A stretch of DNA of 12,584 bases from contig JAFYZZ010000033.1 in NCBI GenBank assembly GCA_017548445.1, positions 1-12,584 of the forward strand, written 5' to 3'. Shown in pieces: positions 1 through 11,215 of the stretch (positions are counted from its first letter, which is position 1; each line of letters starts with the position of its first letter). A program made the translations under genes and the position numbers. This stretch comes from Bacteroidales bacterium. Lineage in GTDB: Bacteria > Bacteroidota > Bacteroidia > Bacteroidales > UBA932. The notes under the pieces were generated by a model. The model worked only from the letters and a program-made list of their open reading frames with translations, ran no database searches and was not told the DNA's origin.

Positions 1-1
1 C

Positions 2-2077
2 AACGTGAAGATGGACGACGACGGAACCCTCGAGGACGACCGCATCCAGTGCCGCCTTGAGGCAGACTTCCCCGTGGTTACAAAGGAAGAGGTGAACTAC
101 ATGGACGTGGCTCCTAACCAGATGGCTTCGGTGGCCGCATCCCTCATCCCGTTCCTGGAGCACGACGACGCCCACCGCGCCCTCATGGGAGCCAACATGA
201 TGAGGCAGGCCGTCCCGCTCCTTTCCCCGGAAGCCCCTATCGTGGGTACCGGCCTTGAGGAGAGGGTCTGCATCGACTCCAGGACCCAGTACATCGCTGA
301 GCGTAAGGGTGAAGTCACCTACGTGGACGCCAACGAGATCCGCATCAAGTACGAGCGCACCGACGACGAGAACTTCGTGAGCTTCGCTCCCGCCGAGACC
401 GTTTACCGCCTCCCCATCTACAGGAGGACCAACCAGAGCACTACCGTAATGCTCAAGCCCATCGTCCGCAAGGGCGACACCGTCGTCGGCGGACAGGTCC
501 TCACCGAGGGCTACGCCACCCAGGACGGCGAGCTTGCGCTCGGCCGCAACCTCATGGTGGCCTTCATGCCCTGGAAGGGATACAACTACGAGGACGCCAT
601 CGTCCTTTCCGAGGAGATGGTCAAGTGGGACATCCTCACTTCCGTGCACGTGGACGAGTACCTCACCGAGGTTCGCGACACCAAGCGCGGCATGGAGGAG
701 CTCACCTCCGACATCCCGAACATCAGCGAGGACGCGACCAAGGACCTCGACGAGAACGGCATCGTACGCATCGGCGCGCACATCGAGCCGGGCGACATCC
801 TCATAGGCAAGATCACGCCTAAGGGCGAGAGCGATCCGTCCCCGGAGGAGAAACTCCTCAAGGCCATCTTCGGCGACAAGGCCGGCGACGTGAAGGACGC
901 TTCCCTCAAGGCCAATCCTTCCCTGAGCGGCACCGTCGTCAAGACAGCCCTCTACGCCAAGCTGTCCAAGGAAACCGGCAAGCGCGGCCAGAGCCGCAAC
1001 GACCAGAAGACGCGTCTGGAGATGCGCCAGGCCGAGTTCGACCGCAAGGCCGAGAAACTCTACGCCGACTTCATCCAGAAGCTCGTCGTCCTGACGAAGA
1101 ACCGCAAGAGCGCCGGCATCTCCGACCTCTACGGGGTGGAAATCATCCCCAAGGACAAGAAGATCACCGCCGAGATGCTCAAGGGCATCGACTATACGAA
1201 CATCACCTCGGGCAAGTGGACCACCGACAAGGAGGCCAACGCCCTCATCCGCGACCTCATCAACAACTACTGCATCGCCCTCAAGTCCGAGCAGGCGGTC
1301 TGCAAGCGTGAGATGGACAAGATCAAGGTGGGCGACGAACTGCCCAACGGCGTGATGCAGCTCGCCAAGGTGTACATCGCCAAGAAGCGCAAGATCACCG
1401 TCGGTGACAAGATGGCCGGCCGTCACGGCAACAAGGGCATCGTCGCCAAGATCGTGCGCCAGGAGGATATGCCGTTCCTCGAGGACGGCACCCCCGTGGA
1501 CATCGTGCTCAACCCGCTCGGCGTGCCTTCCCGTATGAACCTCGGCCAGATTTACGAGACCGTGCTCGGATGGGCCGGTTCCCGCCTGGGCCTGAAGTTC
1601 AGCACCCCGATCTTCGACGGTGCCAGCATCGACGAGATCTGCAAGTACACGGACAAGGCAGGCGTACCCCGCTTCGGCAAGACGATGCTGCGCGACGGCG
1701 GCACCGGCGACTACTTCGACCAGCCCGCGACCGTGGGTGTCATCTATATGATCAAGCTCGGCCATATGGTCGACGACAAGATGCACGCCCGTTCCATCGG
1801 TCCGTACTCCCTCATCACCCAGCAGCCGCTCGGCGGCAAGGCCCAGTTTGGCGGCCAGCGCTTCGGTGAGATGGAAGTCTGGGCGCTCGAAGCGTTCGGC
1901 GCGGCCAACGCCCTGCAGGAGATCCTCACCGTCAAGTCCGACGACGTCGTCGGACGGGCGAAGACCTACGAAGCCATCGTCAAGGGCGATCCGATGCCGC
2001 CCGCAGGCATCCCCGAGTCCCTCAACGTGCTCCTCCACGAACTCCGTGGCCTGGGCCTCAAGGTTACTTTGGACTAA
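2..2077 (+). CDS. rpoB: RNA polymerase beta subunit, 3' part (C-terminal 691 residues)
   Basis: The beta subunit forms, with beta-prime, the catalytic cleft of RNA polymerase in the cytoplasm. The gene is cut by the window edge: the reading frame is open from base 2 with no start, and a full-length Bacteroidota protein is roughly 1,270 residues, so about half is visible. Conserved beta blocks are clear: the [16 protein letters not shown] segment (nt about 150-200), the [12 protein letters not shown] segment (about nt 980), the invariant [11 protein letters not shown] block (about nt 1406-1438), [10 protein letters not shown] (about nt 1520) and the C-terminal [15 protein letters not shown] ending at a TAA. 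The rifampicin-resistance region lies upstream of the window. It is followed after 20 nt by rpoC, so the two are surely co-transcribed. Oddity: six CATG tetranucleotides occur in the first 694 nt and none afterwards. Confidence 0.98.
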   Translation, partial: NVKMDDDGTLEDDRIQCRLEADFPVVTKEEVNYMDVAPNQMASVAASLIPFLEHDDAHRALMGANMMRQAVPLLSPEAPIVGTGLEERVCIDSRTQYIAERKGEVTYVDANEIRIKYERTDDENFVSFAPAETVYRLPIYRRTNQSTTVMLKPIVRKGDTVVGGQVLTEGYATQDGELALGRNLMVAFMPWKGYNYEDAIVLSEEMVKWDILTSVHVDEYLTEVRDTKRGMEELTSDIPNISEDATKDLDENGIVRIGAHIEPGDILIGKITPKGESDPSPEEKLLKAIFGDKAGDVKDASLKANPSLSGTVVKTALYAKLSKETGKRGQSRNDQKTRLEMRQAEFDRKAEKLYADFIQKLVVLTKNRKSAGISDLYGVEIIPKDKKITAEMLKGIDYTNITSGKWTTDKEANALIRDLINNYCIALKSEQAVCKREMDKIKVGDELPNGVMQLAKVYIAKKRKITVGDKMAGRHGNKGIVAKIVRQEDMPFLEDGTPVDIVLNPLGVPSRMNLGQIYETVLGWAGSRLGLKFSTPIFDGASIDEICKYTDKAGVPRFGKTMLRDGGTGDYFDQPATVGVIYMIKLGHMVDDKMHARSIGPYSLITQQPLGGKAQFGGQRFGEMEVWALEAFGAANALQEILTVKSDDVVGRAKTYEAIVKGDPMPPAGIPESLNVLLHELRGLGLKVTLD

Positions 2078-2097
2078 TTGCTTGAACGAAACGTAAT

Positions 2098-6348
<4,251 letters not shown>

Positions 6349-6370
6349 CAGATCCGAGCCTCTTTACCAG

Positions 6371-6409
6371 GACTGCCGACCCGAAAGGGCCGGCAGTCTT
6401 CTTTTTTTT
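6371..6409 (+). terminator. Intrinsic terminator of the rpoBC operon
   Basis: A 12-bp stem has arms at 6371-6382 (gactgccgaccc) and 6387-6398 (gggccggcagtc), with one internal A-C mismatch and a GAAA tetraloop. It is followed by TTC and eight T residues (6402-6409). The stem, stable tetraloop and U-run make a textbook rho-independent terminator. It lies between rpoC and the cysE promoter box, which begins 2 nt after the T-run, so cysE is probably transcribed separately from rpoBC. Confidence 0.93.
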
Positions 6410-6411
6410 CT

Positions 6412-6419
6412 TATCTTTG
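6412..6419 (+). promoter_or_regulatory. -7 promoter box of cysE (TATCTTTG), predicted leaderless
   Basis: TATCTTTG is an exact match to the Bacteroidota primary-sigma -7 consensus TAnnTTTG. Its last base is 4 nt from the cysE ATG at 6424, so transcription would start at or next to the start codon. No TTTG -33 box is visible: at the usual spacing that position lies inside the 3' arm of the rpoC terminator stem. The box is seen directly; its activity is inferred. Confidence 0.65.
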
Positions 6420-6423
6420 GGGT

Positions 6424-7146
6424 ATGGAAGAACTGCTGAACGAACTGATCACGCTGGTGCGGCGCACCGTCTTCCCCGAATACCTGGGGCAGGAAGACCG
6501 GGCGCTGGACCTGCTGCGCATCCGCGGCCTCGTCCGCAAGATCTCGGACGAAAGGCGCGCCGACGCTTTCCTGGAACGCATCCCGGAAGTTACCCGCCTG
6601 CTGCATACCGACGTGGAGGCCATCGCCGACAACGATCCCGCCGTGGAGGACCGCACGGAAATCGTGCTCTGTTATCCCGGCATCCGGGTGATGCTGCACT
6701 ACCGCACCGCGCACGAACTGCTGCTGCTCGGCGTTCCAGTGGCACCGCGCCTCCTGACGGAGATGGCCCACTCGGCCACCGGCATCGACATCCACCCCGG
6801 CGCGGTGATCGGCGAGTATTTCGCCATCGACCACGGCACGGGTATCGTCGTGGGCGCCACGACTGTGATCGGGAACCACGTGATGCTCTATCAGGGCGTG
6901 ACCCTCGGCGCCAAGAACTTCAAATACGACCCCGACGGCCGTCCGATCGACGAGCCGCGCCACCCTATCCTGGAAGACAACGTGACCGTTTATGCCAATA
7001 CCACCATCCTCGGGCGCGTACGCATCGGCCACGACACCGTGGTCGGCGGCAACGTGTGGCTCACCCACGACGTCCCGCCCCGTTCGCGCATCTTGCAGAC
7101 CCGCGCAGTCGAGCAGCCACTGTTTACCGACGGAGCAGGCATCTAG
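6424..7146 (+). CDS. cysE: Serine O-acetyltransferase
   Basis: This cytoplasmic enzyme transfers an acetyl group from acetyl-CoA to L-serine, giving O-acetylserine for cysteine synthesis. The 240-residue protein has an alpha-helical N-terminal part (about 1-115) and a left-handed beta-helix of hexapeptide repeats (about 118-220). Catalytic residues match the E. coli enzyme: D122 in GIDIHPGA and H137 in DHGTG. The acetyl-CoA loop motif RHP is at 179-181, preceded by a short insertion (about 165-178) of a kind I associate with Bacteroidota homologues. The last two residues are Gly-Ile, the tail that in known cysteine synthase complexes inserts into the CysK active site. The ATG sits 4 nt behind a -7 promoter box with no room for a ribosome site. 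The gene is convergent with the esterase gene (15 nt between stops). It lies 3.1 kb from its partner cysK. Confidence 0.95.
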   Translation: MEELLNELITLVRRTVFPEYLGQEDRALDLLRIRGLVRKISDERRADAFLERIPEVTRLLHTDVEAIADNDPAVEDRTEIVLCYPGIRVMLHYRTAHELLLLGVPVAPRLLTEMAHSATGIDIHPGAVIGEYFAIDHGTGIVVGATTVIGNHVMLYQGVTLGAKNFKYDPDGRPIDEPRHPILEDNVTVYANTTILGRVRIGHDTVVGGNVWLTHDVPPRSRILQTRAVEQPLFTDGAGI

Positions 7147-7154
7147 CCTGCTCC
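7132..7154. terminator. Hairpin between convergent cysE and esterase genes
   Basis: A perfect 9-bp inverted repeat, ggagcaggc (7132-7140) and gcctgctcc (7146-7154), has a 5-nt loop and overlaps the cysE stop codon TAG (7144-7146). On the plus strand it is followed by a loose T-rich stretch (attccgtttattt), so it could terminate cysE weakly. On the minus strand it lies just past the esterase stop but has no T-run. Position between convergent genes suggests a shared bidirectional terminator; this is inference. Confidence 0.6.
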
Positions 7155-7161
7155 ATTCCGT

Positions 7162-8319
7162 TTATTTGAAGACCTTCTGGACGAAGGCGCTGAGGCTGCG
7201 GCGCCAGACCTGCCATTCGTGGCCGCCGGGGTAGGTCTCGTAGAAGACGTTATCGTAGCCGAGCGCGTTCAGCTGGTCCACGAAGTCCTTGGTACCGCCG
7301 AGCCGGTTGTCCTGCTCGCCGCAGGAAATGTAGAACAGGTCCAGTTTGTTGTACCTGACGGGGTTGGAGATGAGGCCGGGCATCTGCGCTTCGGGATCGA
7401 AGGCTGCCTGCCCGGCACCGGTGCCGCCCAACAGGCCGGAGGAGAAGATGCCGATGTTGGCGAAGACATCCACGTTGCGCAGGCCGATGTAGAAAGACTG
7501 GCCGCCGCCCATCGACAGGCCCGCCACCGCACGGCTTTCACGCTTCTTGATCACATTATAGTGACTCTCGATGAAGGGCACGATGTCCGCCACCATCGAA
7601 TCGTAGTTGTCAAAGCCGCTCGGATACTGCTTGATGTCCGTCTTGACAGGAATCTGGAGTTCCGGGGAGCCATACTGGTTTGGATTGCCGTTCGGCATCA
7701 CCACCAGCATCGGCACGGCCTTGCCCTGCTCGATGAGGTTGTCGAGAATCTGGACGGCGCGGCCGAGGACGGACCAGGCGTCTTCGTCACCGCCGCCGCC
7801 GTGCAGCAGATAGAGGACAGGGTACTTCGTCTTCTTGTTCTTCGGGTCATAGCCATAGGGGGTGTAGACGGTCATACGGCGCTCCATATCATTGGTACCG
7901 GAATAGTACCAGACGTGCTGCACGTTGCCCCGGTGGTTGGCTTCCTTGTACAGGTCGGCATAGTCGCCGTCCGCGATAAAGACGTTCGAGAAGCGGGACA
8001 CGTCGCGCTGGACGATGATATTGGCGGGGTCGAGCACCGAAACCCCGTCCACGACGTAATTATAGGTATAGAGCTCGGGAACGGGCCGGGGCAGGGTGAT
8101 GGACCAGACGCCCCCGTCACCCTTGGTCATAGCCTGGGTCCCCGCCCAGGAGGTCTGAATGTTGACCACCGTGGCATAGTTGGCGGAAAGGCGGAAGGTG
8201 ACCGACTCCGCGGTCAGCTCCGGAGAGACCACCTGCTGGCGGCCGGGGCCTCCCTGCGCATACAGGCTTCCGGCGGAAAGCACCAGAAGGAAGAGAAGGA
8301 GTAACTTGACTGATTTCAT
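7162..8319 (-). CDS. Secreted CE1-type esterase (feruloyl/acetyl xylan esterase-like, esterase D superfamily)
   Basis: The 385-residue protein starts with a signal peptide: Lys at residues 2 and 5, a Leu-rich core, and probable cleavage after A21 (SLYA|Q). Residues about 38-117 resemble the E-set/CBM48-like domain that often precedes such esterases (VTFRL at the start, GVWSITL, YNYVVDGVSVLDPAN). Residues about 135-385 form an alpha/beta hydrolase: oxyanion-hole region LLHGGGGDE (171-179), nucleophile S269 in GLSMGG, probable acid D337 in CGEQDN and catalytic H367 in GGHEW. Related Bacteroidota proteins remove ferulate or acetate from plant polysaccharide, but the substrate cannot be told from sequence. 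The protein is likely periplasmic; no lipobox cysteine is present. It lies 21 nt downstream of the Lrp-family gene, so probably in the same transcript. It is out of place functionally among sulfur amino-acid genes, and no SusC/SusD or glycosidase genes are near. Confidence 0.88.
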   Translation of the reverse strand: MKSVKLLLLFLLVLSAGSLYAQGGPGRQQVVSPELTAESVTFRLSANYATVVNIQTSWAGTQAMTKGDGGVWSITLPRPVPELYTYNYVVDGVSVLDPANIIVQRDVSRFSNVFIADGDYADLYKEANHRGNVQHVWYYSGTNDMERRMTVYTPYGYDPKNKKTKYPVLYLLHGGGGDEDAWSVLGRAVQILDNLIEQGKAVPMLVVMPNGNPNQYGSPELQIPVKTDIKQYPSGFDNYDSMVADIVPFIESHYNVIKKRESRAVAGLSMGGGQSFYIGLRNVDVFANIGIFSSGLLGGTGAGQAAFDPEAQMPGLISNPVRYNKLDLFYISCGEQDNRLGGTKDFVDQLNALGYDNVFYETYPGGHEWQVWRRSLSAFVQKVFK

Positions 8320-8340
8320 AAGATATTGGATTAGTGAGTG

Positions 8341-8805
8341 TTATCGAACCGGCACGGCGTGGGTGTTCTTGACTTCACCCATCACGAAGGAGCTGTTAAG
8401 CCCGCCGATGCAGTCCAGCTCGCCGAGGATCCGCAGGACGAACTGCTGGTACTCCTTCATACTGGACACATAGACCTTCAGGAGGAAGTCGTAATCTCCT
8501 GATATATTGTAACATTCTCCTACCTCGTCCATCGTCTGCACGGCGTCCATCAGGCGCCGGGCGTTTTCGAAGGTGTGCTGCTTCATCTTGATGTAACAGA
8601 ACGCGATGAACGAGCAGTCCAGCTTCTCTGCGTCCAGCACGGCCACGTAGCCCTTGATGTAGCCCTGCTCCTGCAGGCGCTTGATACGCTCATACACCGG
8701 CGTGGGCGACAGGTGCACGCGCGCGGCCACCTGTTTGTTGGTCAGCCCGGCATCCTCCTGCAGGATGCGCAGGATGGCGATGTCGGTATTGTCAAGTCCG
8801 CTCAT
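8341..8805 (-). CDS. Lrp/AsnC family transcriptional regulator
   Basis: The 154-residue protein has the two-part Lrp/AsnC layout: an N-terminal winged helix-turn-helix (about 4-55, with LTNKQVAARVHLSPTPVYER as the recognition part) and a C-terminal RAM/ligand-sensing domain (about 64-145) with the family motif GDYDFLLKV at 103-111. Such proteins assemble as octamers or similar oligomers, bind amino acids and act as local or global regulators of amino-acid metabolism. It is divergent from metY across 171 nt, and its own gene and the cysteine/methionine genes are the obvious targets. Autoregulation is common in this family. The effector could be methionine, cysteine or another amino acid; nothing in the sequence decides this. 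The ATG is 4 nt behind a TTTG-ending promoter-like box, suggesting a leaderless mRNA. The esterase gene follows after 21 nt. Confidence 0.93.
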   Translation of the reverse strand: MSGLDNTDIAILRILQEDAGLTNKQVAARVHLSPTPVYERIKRLQEQGYIKGYVAVLDAEKLDCSFIAFCYIKMKQHTFENARRLMDAVQTMDEVGECYNISGDYDFLLKVYVSSMKEYQQFVLRILGELDCIGGLNSSFVMGEVKNTHAVPVR

Positions 8806-8809
8806 AAGG

Positions 8810-8817
8810 CAAAAAGA
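8810..8817 (-). promoter_or_regulatory. Candidate -7 box of the lrp-family gene (TCTTTTTG)
   Basis: Read on the minus strand this is TCTTTTTG, one mismatch from TAnnTTTG, followed by CCTT and the start codon at 8805. The 4-nt gap to ATG equals that of cysE and cysK. A T-rich stretch about 20 nt upstream (TTTTTC, around 8838-8843) could serve as a weak -33 box. Confidence 0.45.
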
Positions 8818-8914
8818 ATAAAAATCTGTCCGCTCTGGAAAAACATCTCCAGTTTAGATAATTCACAACAATATCCCTGTAAAGTTAGATATAATCTCCA
8901 AAATTTACAAAGTA

Positions 8915-8946
8915 TTTGGAATTAATATCTACTCCCCCGACCTTTG
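8915..8946 (+). promoter_or_regulatory. Promoter of metY (-33 TTTG, 20-nt spacer, -7 GACCTTTG)
   Basis: TTTG at 8915-8918 and GACCTTTG at 8939-8946 (one mismatch to TAnnTTTG) are separated by 20 nt, the normal Bacteroidota spacing. This is the only promoter in the window with a good -33 box. Transcription would start near 8951, giving a leader of about 25 nt that is almost entirely A before the ATG at 8977. The inverted TAGATA copy (8926-8931) lies in the spacer, where a bound regulator could block the polymerase. Confidence 0.6.
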
Positions 8947-8976
8947 CAAAAAGAAAAAACAAAAACAAAAGATACT

Positions 8977-10257
8977 ATGAGCACGAAGAATTACCACGTT
9001 GAAACGCTGGCCATCCACGTAGGCCAGGAAACTCCCGATCCCGCATCCGATTCCCGCGCCGTCCCCATCTACCAGACGACCTCCTATGTCTTCCGCAACA
9101 GCCAGCACGCCGCCGACCGCTTCGGCCTGCGCGACCCCGGCAACATCTACGGCCGCCTGACCAACTCCACCCAGGCCGTCTTCGAGGAGCGCGTGGCTGC
9201 GCTGGAAGGCGGCGTGGCGGGCCTCGCCGTCGCCTCCGGCGCCGCAGCGATTACCTATGCCCTGCAGAATGTCCTGCAGCAGGGGGACCATATCATCGCG
9301 GCCGACAACCTCTACGGCGGCAGTTTCAACCTCATCACCCACACCCTCACCACGCAGGGAATCGAGAATACCATTCTGAACGTCAACGACTTGCAGGCCC
9401 TGGAAGCCGCCATCCGGCCCAACACCAAGGTCATCTACGCCGAGACTTTCGGCAATCCCAACTCCGATGTGGCCGATTTCGAAGGCATCGCCGCCGTGGC
9501 CCACAGGCACAACATCGTCTTCATCGTGGACAACACCTTCGCCCCCATCCTCATCCGCCCGCTGGAGCACGGCGCCGACATTGTGGTCCACTCCGCCACC
9601 AAGTTCATCGGCGGCCACGGCAGCTCGCTCGGCGGCGTAATCGTAGACGGCGGCAAGTTCGACTGGAAGGCGAACGCCGACAAATATCCCACGCTCGGCA
9701 AACCCGACCCCAGCTATCACGGCGCCGTTTTCGCCGACGTGGCCGGGCCGGCCGCCTTCGTCACGCGCATCCGGGCCGTCCTGCTGCGCGACACCGGCGC
9801 GGCCATCAGCCCCTTCAACGCGTGGATCCTGCTGCAGGGCGTCGAATCCTTGCCGCTGCGCATCGAGCGCCACACGCAGAACGCCCTCAAGGTCGTCGAT
9901 TACCTCTCCAAACACCCCAAGGTGGCGAAGGTCAACCATCCGGCGCTCCCGGAACACCACGACCACGCCCTCTACTGTCGCTATTTCCCGAACGGAGCCG
10001 GTTCCATCTTCACCTTCGAGATCAAGGGCACCCAGGAAGACGCGTGGCGCTTCATCGACCGCCTGCAGATCTTCTCCCTGCTGGCCAACGTGGCGGACGT
10101 CAAGAGCCTGGTCATCCATCCCTACACCACCACGCACTCGCAGCTCAGCCCTGAAGAACTCGCCGAACAGCACATCACCCCCACCACCATCCGTCTTTCC
10201 ATCGGCGTCGAGCACATCGACGACATCCTGGCGGACCTGGAGCAGGCATTTAATTAA
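8977..10257 (+). CDS. metY: O-acetylhomoserine sulfhydrylase (O-acetylhomoserine aminocarboxypropyltransferase)
   Basis: This PLP enzyme of the Cys/Met metabolism family most likely joins O-acetylhomoserine and sulfide to give homocysteine in the cytoplasm. The protein has 426 residues, in the MetY size range, and carries the insertion after the PLP site (about 226-265, including KPDPSYHGAVF) that marks MetY rather than the shorter MetB/MetC. Visible active-site residues: Y58 and R60 (YGR), Y113 (cofactor stacking), D185 (pyridine nitrogen), K209 in SATKF (Schiff base) and R406 in the C-terminal RLSIGVE. The ATG at 8977 is chosen because an in-frame TTG at 8944 lies inside the -7 box; it also places the family-typical HVETLAIHVGQ right after the start. 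Apart from the initiator there is no Met, and only one Cys (C334). cysK follows after 25 nt. Some homologues also accept O-acetylserine. Confidence 0.93.
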   Translation: MSTKNYHVETLAIHVGQETPDPASDSRAVPIYQTTSYVFRNSQHAADRFGLRDPGNIYGRLTNSTQAVFEERVAALEGGVAGLAVASGAAAITYALQNVLQQGDHIIAADNLYGGSFNLITHTLTTQGIENTILNVNDLQALEAAIRPNTKVIYAETFGNPNSDVADFEGIAAVAHRHNIVFIVDNTFAPILIRPLEHGADIVVHSATKFIGGHGSSLGGVIVDGGKFDWKANADKYPTLGKPDPSYHGAVFADVAGPAAFVTRIRAVLLRDTGAAISPFNAWILLQGVESLPLRIERHTQNALKVVDYLSKHPKVAKVNHPALPEHHDHALYCRYFPNGAGSIFTFEIKGTQEDAWRFIDRLQIFSLLANVADVKSLVIHPYTTTHSQLSPEELAEQHITPTTIRLSIGVEHIDDILADLEQAFN

Positions 10258-10270
10258 TTTTAAAAAGTTG

Positions 10271-10278
10271 TATCTTTA
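10271..10278 (+). promoter_or_regulatory. -7 promoter box of cysK (TATCTTTA), predicted leaderless
   Basis: TATCTTTA differs from TAnnTTTG only in the last base and ends 4 nt before the cysK ATG at 10283, the same geometry as cysE. A weak -33 candidate TTTA (10249-10252) overlaps the end of metY. cysK could thus be transcribed both from metY and from its own start. Confidence 0.55.
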
Positions 10279-10282
10279 CACT

Positions 10283-11200
10283 ATGATATATCAGAACCTC
10301 ACCGACCTCATCGGAAACACCCCGTTGCTGGAGGTCAGCGGCCTGGAAGGCCAGCAGGCGCGCATCGCGCTCAAACTCGAACGGAACAACCCGGGCGGCA
10401 GCGTCAAGGACCGTATCGCCCTCGCAATGATAGAAGACGCCGAGCAGAACGGCGTCCTGAAACCCGGCGCCACCATCGTGGAGCCCACCAGCGGCAACAC
10501 CGGCATCGGTCTGGCGTGGGTGGCCCGTGCCAAGGGCTACAAGACCATCCTCACGATGCCCGACACGATGAGCGTCGAGCGCAGGAACCTGCTCAAGGCC
10601 TTCGGAGCCACCATCGAACTCACCCCCGGCGCAGAAGGGATGAAGGGTGCCATCGCCAAGGCGGAACAGATCCGCGCGAACACGCCCGGCGCCGTGATCC
10701 TCGGACAGTTCACCAATCCTGCCAATCCGGCCGCCCACGAACGGACCACCGCTCAGGAAATCTGGCGCGACACCGACGGGCAGGTGGACGTGTTCGTGGC
10801 CGGCATCGGCACGGGCGGCACCGTCAGCGGCACCGGTAAAGGCCTGAAGGCGCACAAGCCCGAGGTGCAGGTCTTCGGCGTGGAGCCCGCCTCCTCCGCC
10901 GTCATCACCACCGGCGTTCCCGGCAAGCACAAGATCCAGGGAATCGGAGCCGGCTTCGTTCCGCAGACCTTCCTGCAGGAGTATGTGGATCAGGTACTTA
11001 CGGTCACTGACGACGACGCCTTCGAGGGCGCCCGCCTGCTTGCCGACCGGCTCGGCCTGCTCGTGGGCATTTCCTCCGGAGCCGCCTTCAGTGCCGCCTA
11101 CGCCCTTGCAAAAAAGCCCGAGAACCAGGGCAAACTGATCGTCGCCTTGCTGCCCGATACCGGCGAACGCTATCTGTCTACCCCGCTTTTTGAAAAATAA
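10283..11200 (+). CDS. cysK: Cysteine synthase A (O-acetylserine sulfhydrylase)
   Basis: This PLP enzyme replaces the acetyl group of O-acetylserine with sulfide to give cysteine. The 305-residue protein is of normal length for the family. K42 in NNPGGSVKDR forms the internal aldimine; PTSGNTG (68-74) is the substrate-carboxylate loop; GTGGT (176-180) holds the PLP phosphate; S264 in ISSG is near the pyridine nitrogen; PDTGERYLST (291-300) is the C-terminal signature. The ATG at 10283 fits the usual N-terminus (IYQNLTDLIGNTPLL) and lies 4 nt after a -7 box; an in-frame TTG at 10268 would be inside the promoter. The protein contains no cysteine at all. It lies between metY and metF and is the expected partner of CysE, whose C-terminus ends in Gly-Ile. 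Confidence 0.96.
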   Translation: MIYQNLTDLIGNTPLLEVSGLEGQQARIALKLERNNPGGSVKDRIALAMIEDAEQNGVLKPGATIVEPTSGNTGIGLAWVARAKGYKTILTMPDTMSVERRNLLKAFGATIELTPGAEGMKGAIAKAEQIRANTPGAVILGQFTNPANPAAHERTTAQEIWRDTDGQVDVFVAGIGTGGTVSGTGKGLKAHKPEVQVFGVEPASSAVITTGVPGKHKIQGIGAGFVPQTFLQEYVDQVLTVTDDDAFEGARLLADRLGLLVGISSGAAFSAAYALAKKPENQGKLIVALLPDTGERYLSTPLFEK

Positions 11201-11207
11201 AAATGTG

Positions 11208-11215
11208 TATCTTTG
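11208..11215 (+). promoter_or_regulatory. -7 promoter box of metF (TATCTTTG)
   Basis: This is an exact TAnnTTTG match, 21 nt before the metF ATG, so the mRNA would carry a leader of roughly 17 nt. A TTTG at 11189-11192, overlapping the end of cysK, is only 15 nt upstream and so poorly spaced as a -33 box. An internal promoter for metF-metH is likely but unproven. Confidence 0.5.

Larger units (their letters stand above)
8806..8976. promoter_or_regulatory. Divergent lrp-metY control region with repeated TTAGATA
   Basis: This 171-nt AT-rich stretch stands out from the GC-rich genes around it. It holds a promoter for each direction. TTAGATA occurs at 8854-8860 and again at 8885-8891, 31 bp apart, which is about three helical turns; the same hexamer TAGATA is present inverted at 8926-8931 (tatcta on the plus strand). 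The second copy is part of an imperfect palindrome AGAT-ata-ATCT (8887-8897). Lrp-family proteins bind several phased, AT-rich, partly palindromic sites, so these are candidate operators for the adjacent regulator. No riboswitch-like structure was recognised. Confidence 0.5.

Noticed and set aside
6371..6398. Hairpin after rpoC as a small RNA or attachment site
   Set aside because: The stem, GAAA loop and following T-run are fully explained by an intrinsic terminator; no repeat copy or integrase is present.
7219..8304. Plus-strand open frame of 361 codons over the esterase gene
   Set aside because: It is antisense to a gene with signal peptide and catalytic triad; the translation is rich in His, Val and Asp without a domain pattern.
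8947..8976. Possible riboswitch or attenuator before metY
   Set aside because: The predicted leader is only about 25 nt, almost all A, and cannot fold into a SAM-type or other known riboswitch.
8929..10215. Minus-strand open frame of 428 codons over metY
   Set aside because: It is a shadow of metY, whose active-site residues are intact, and would cross the metY promoter.
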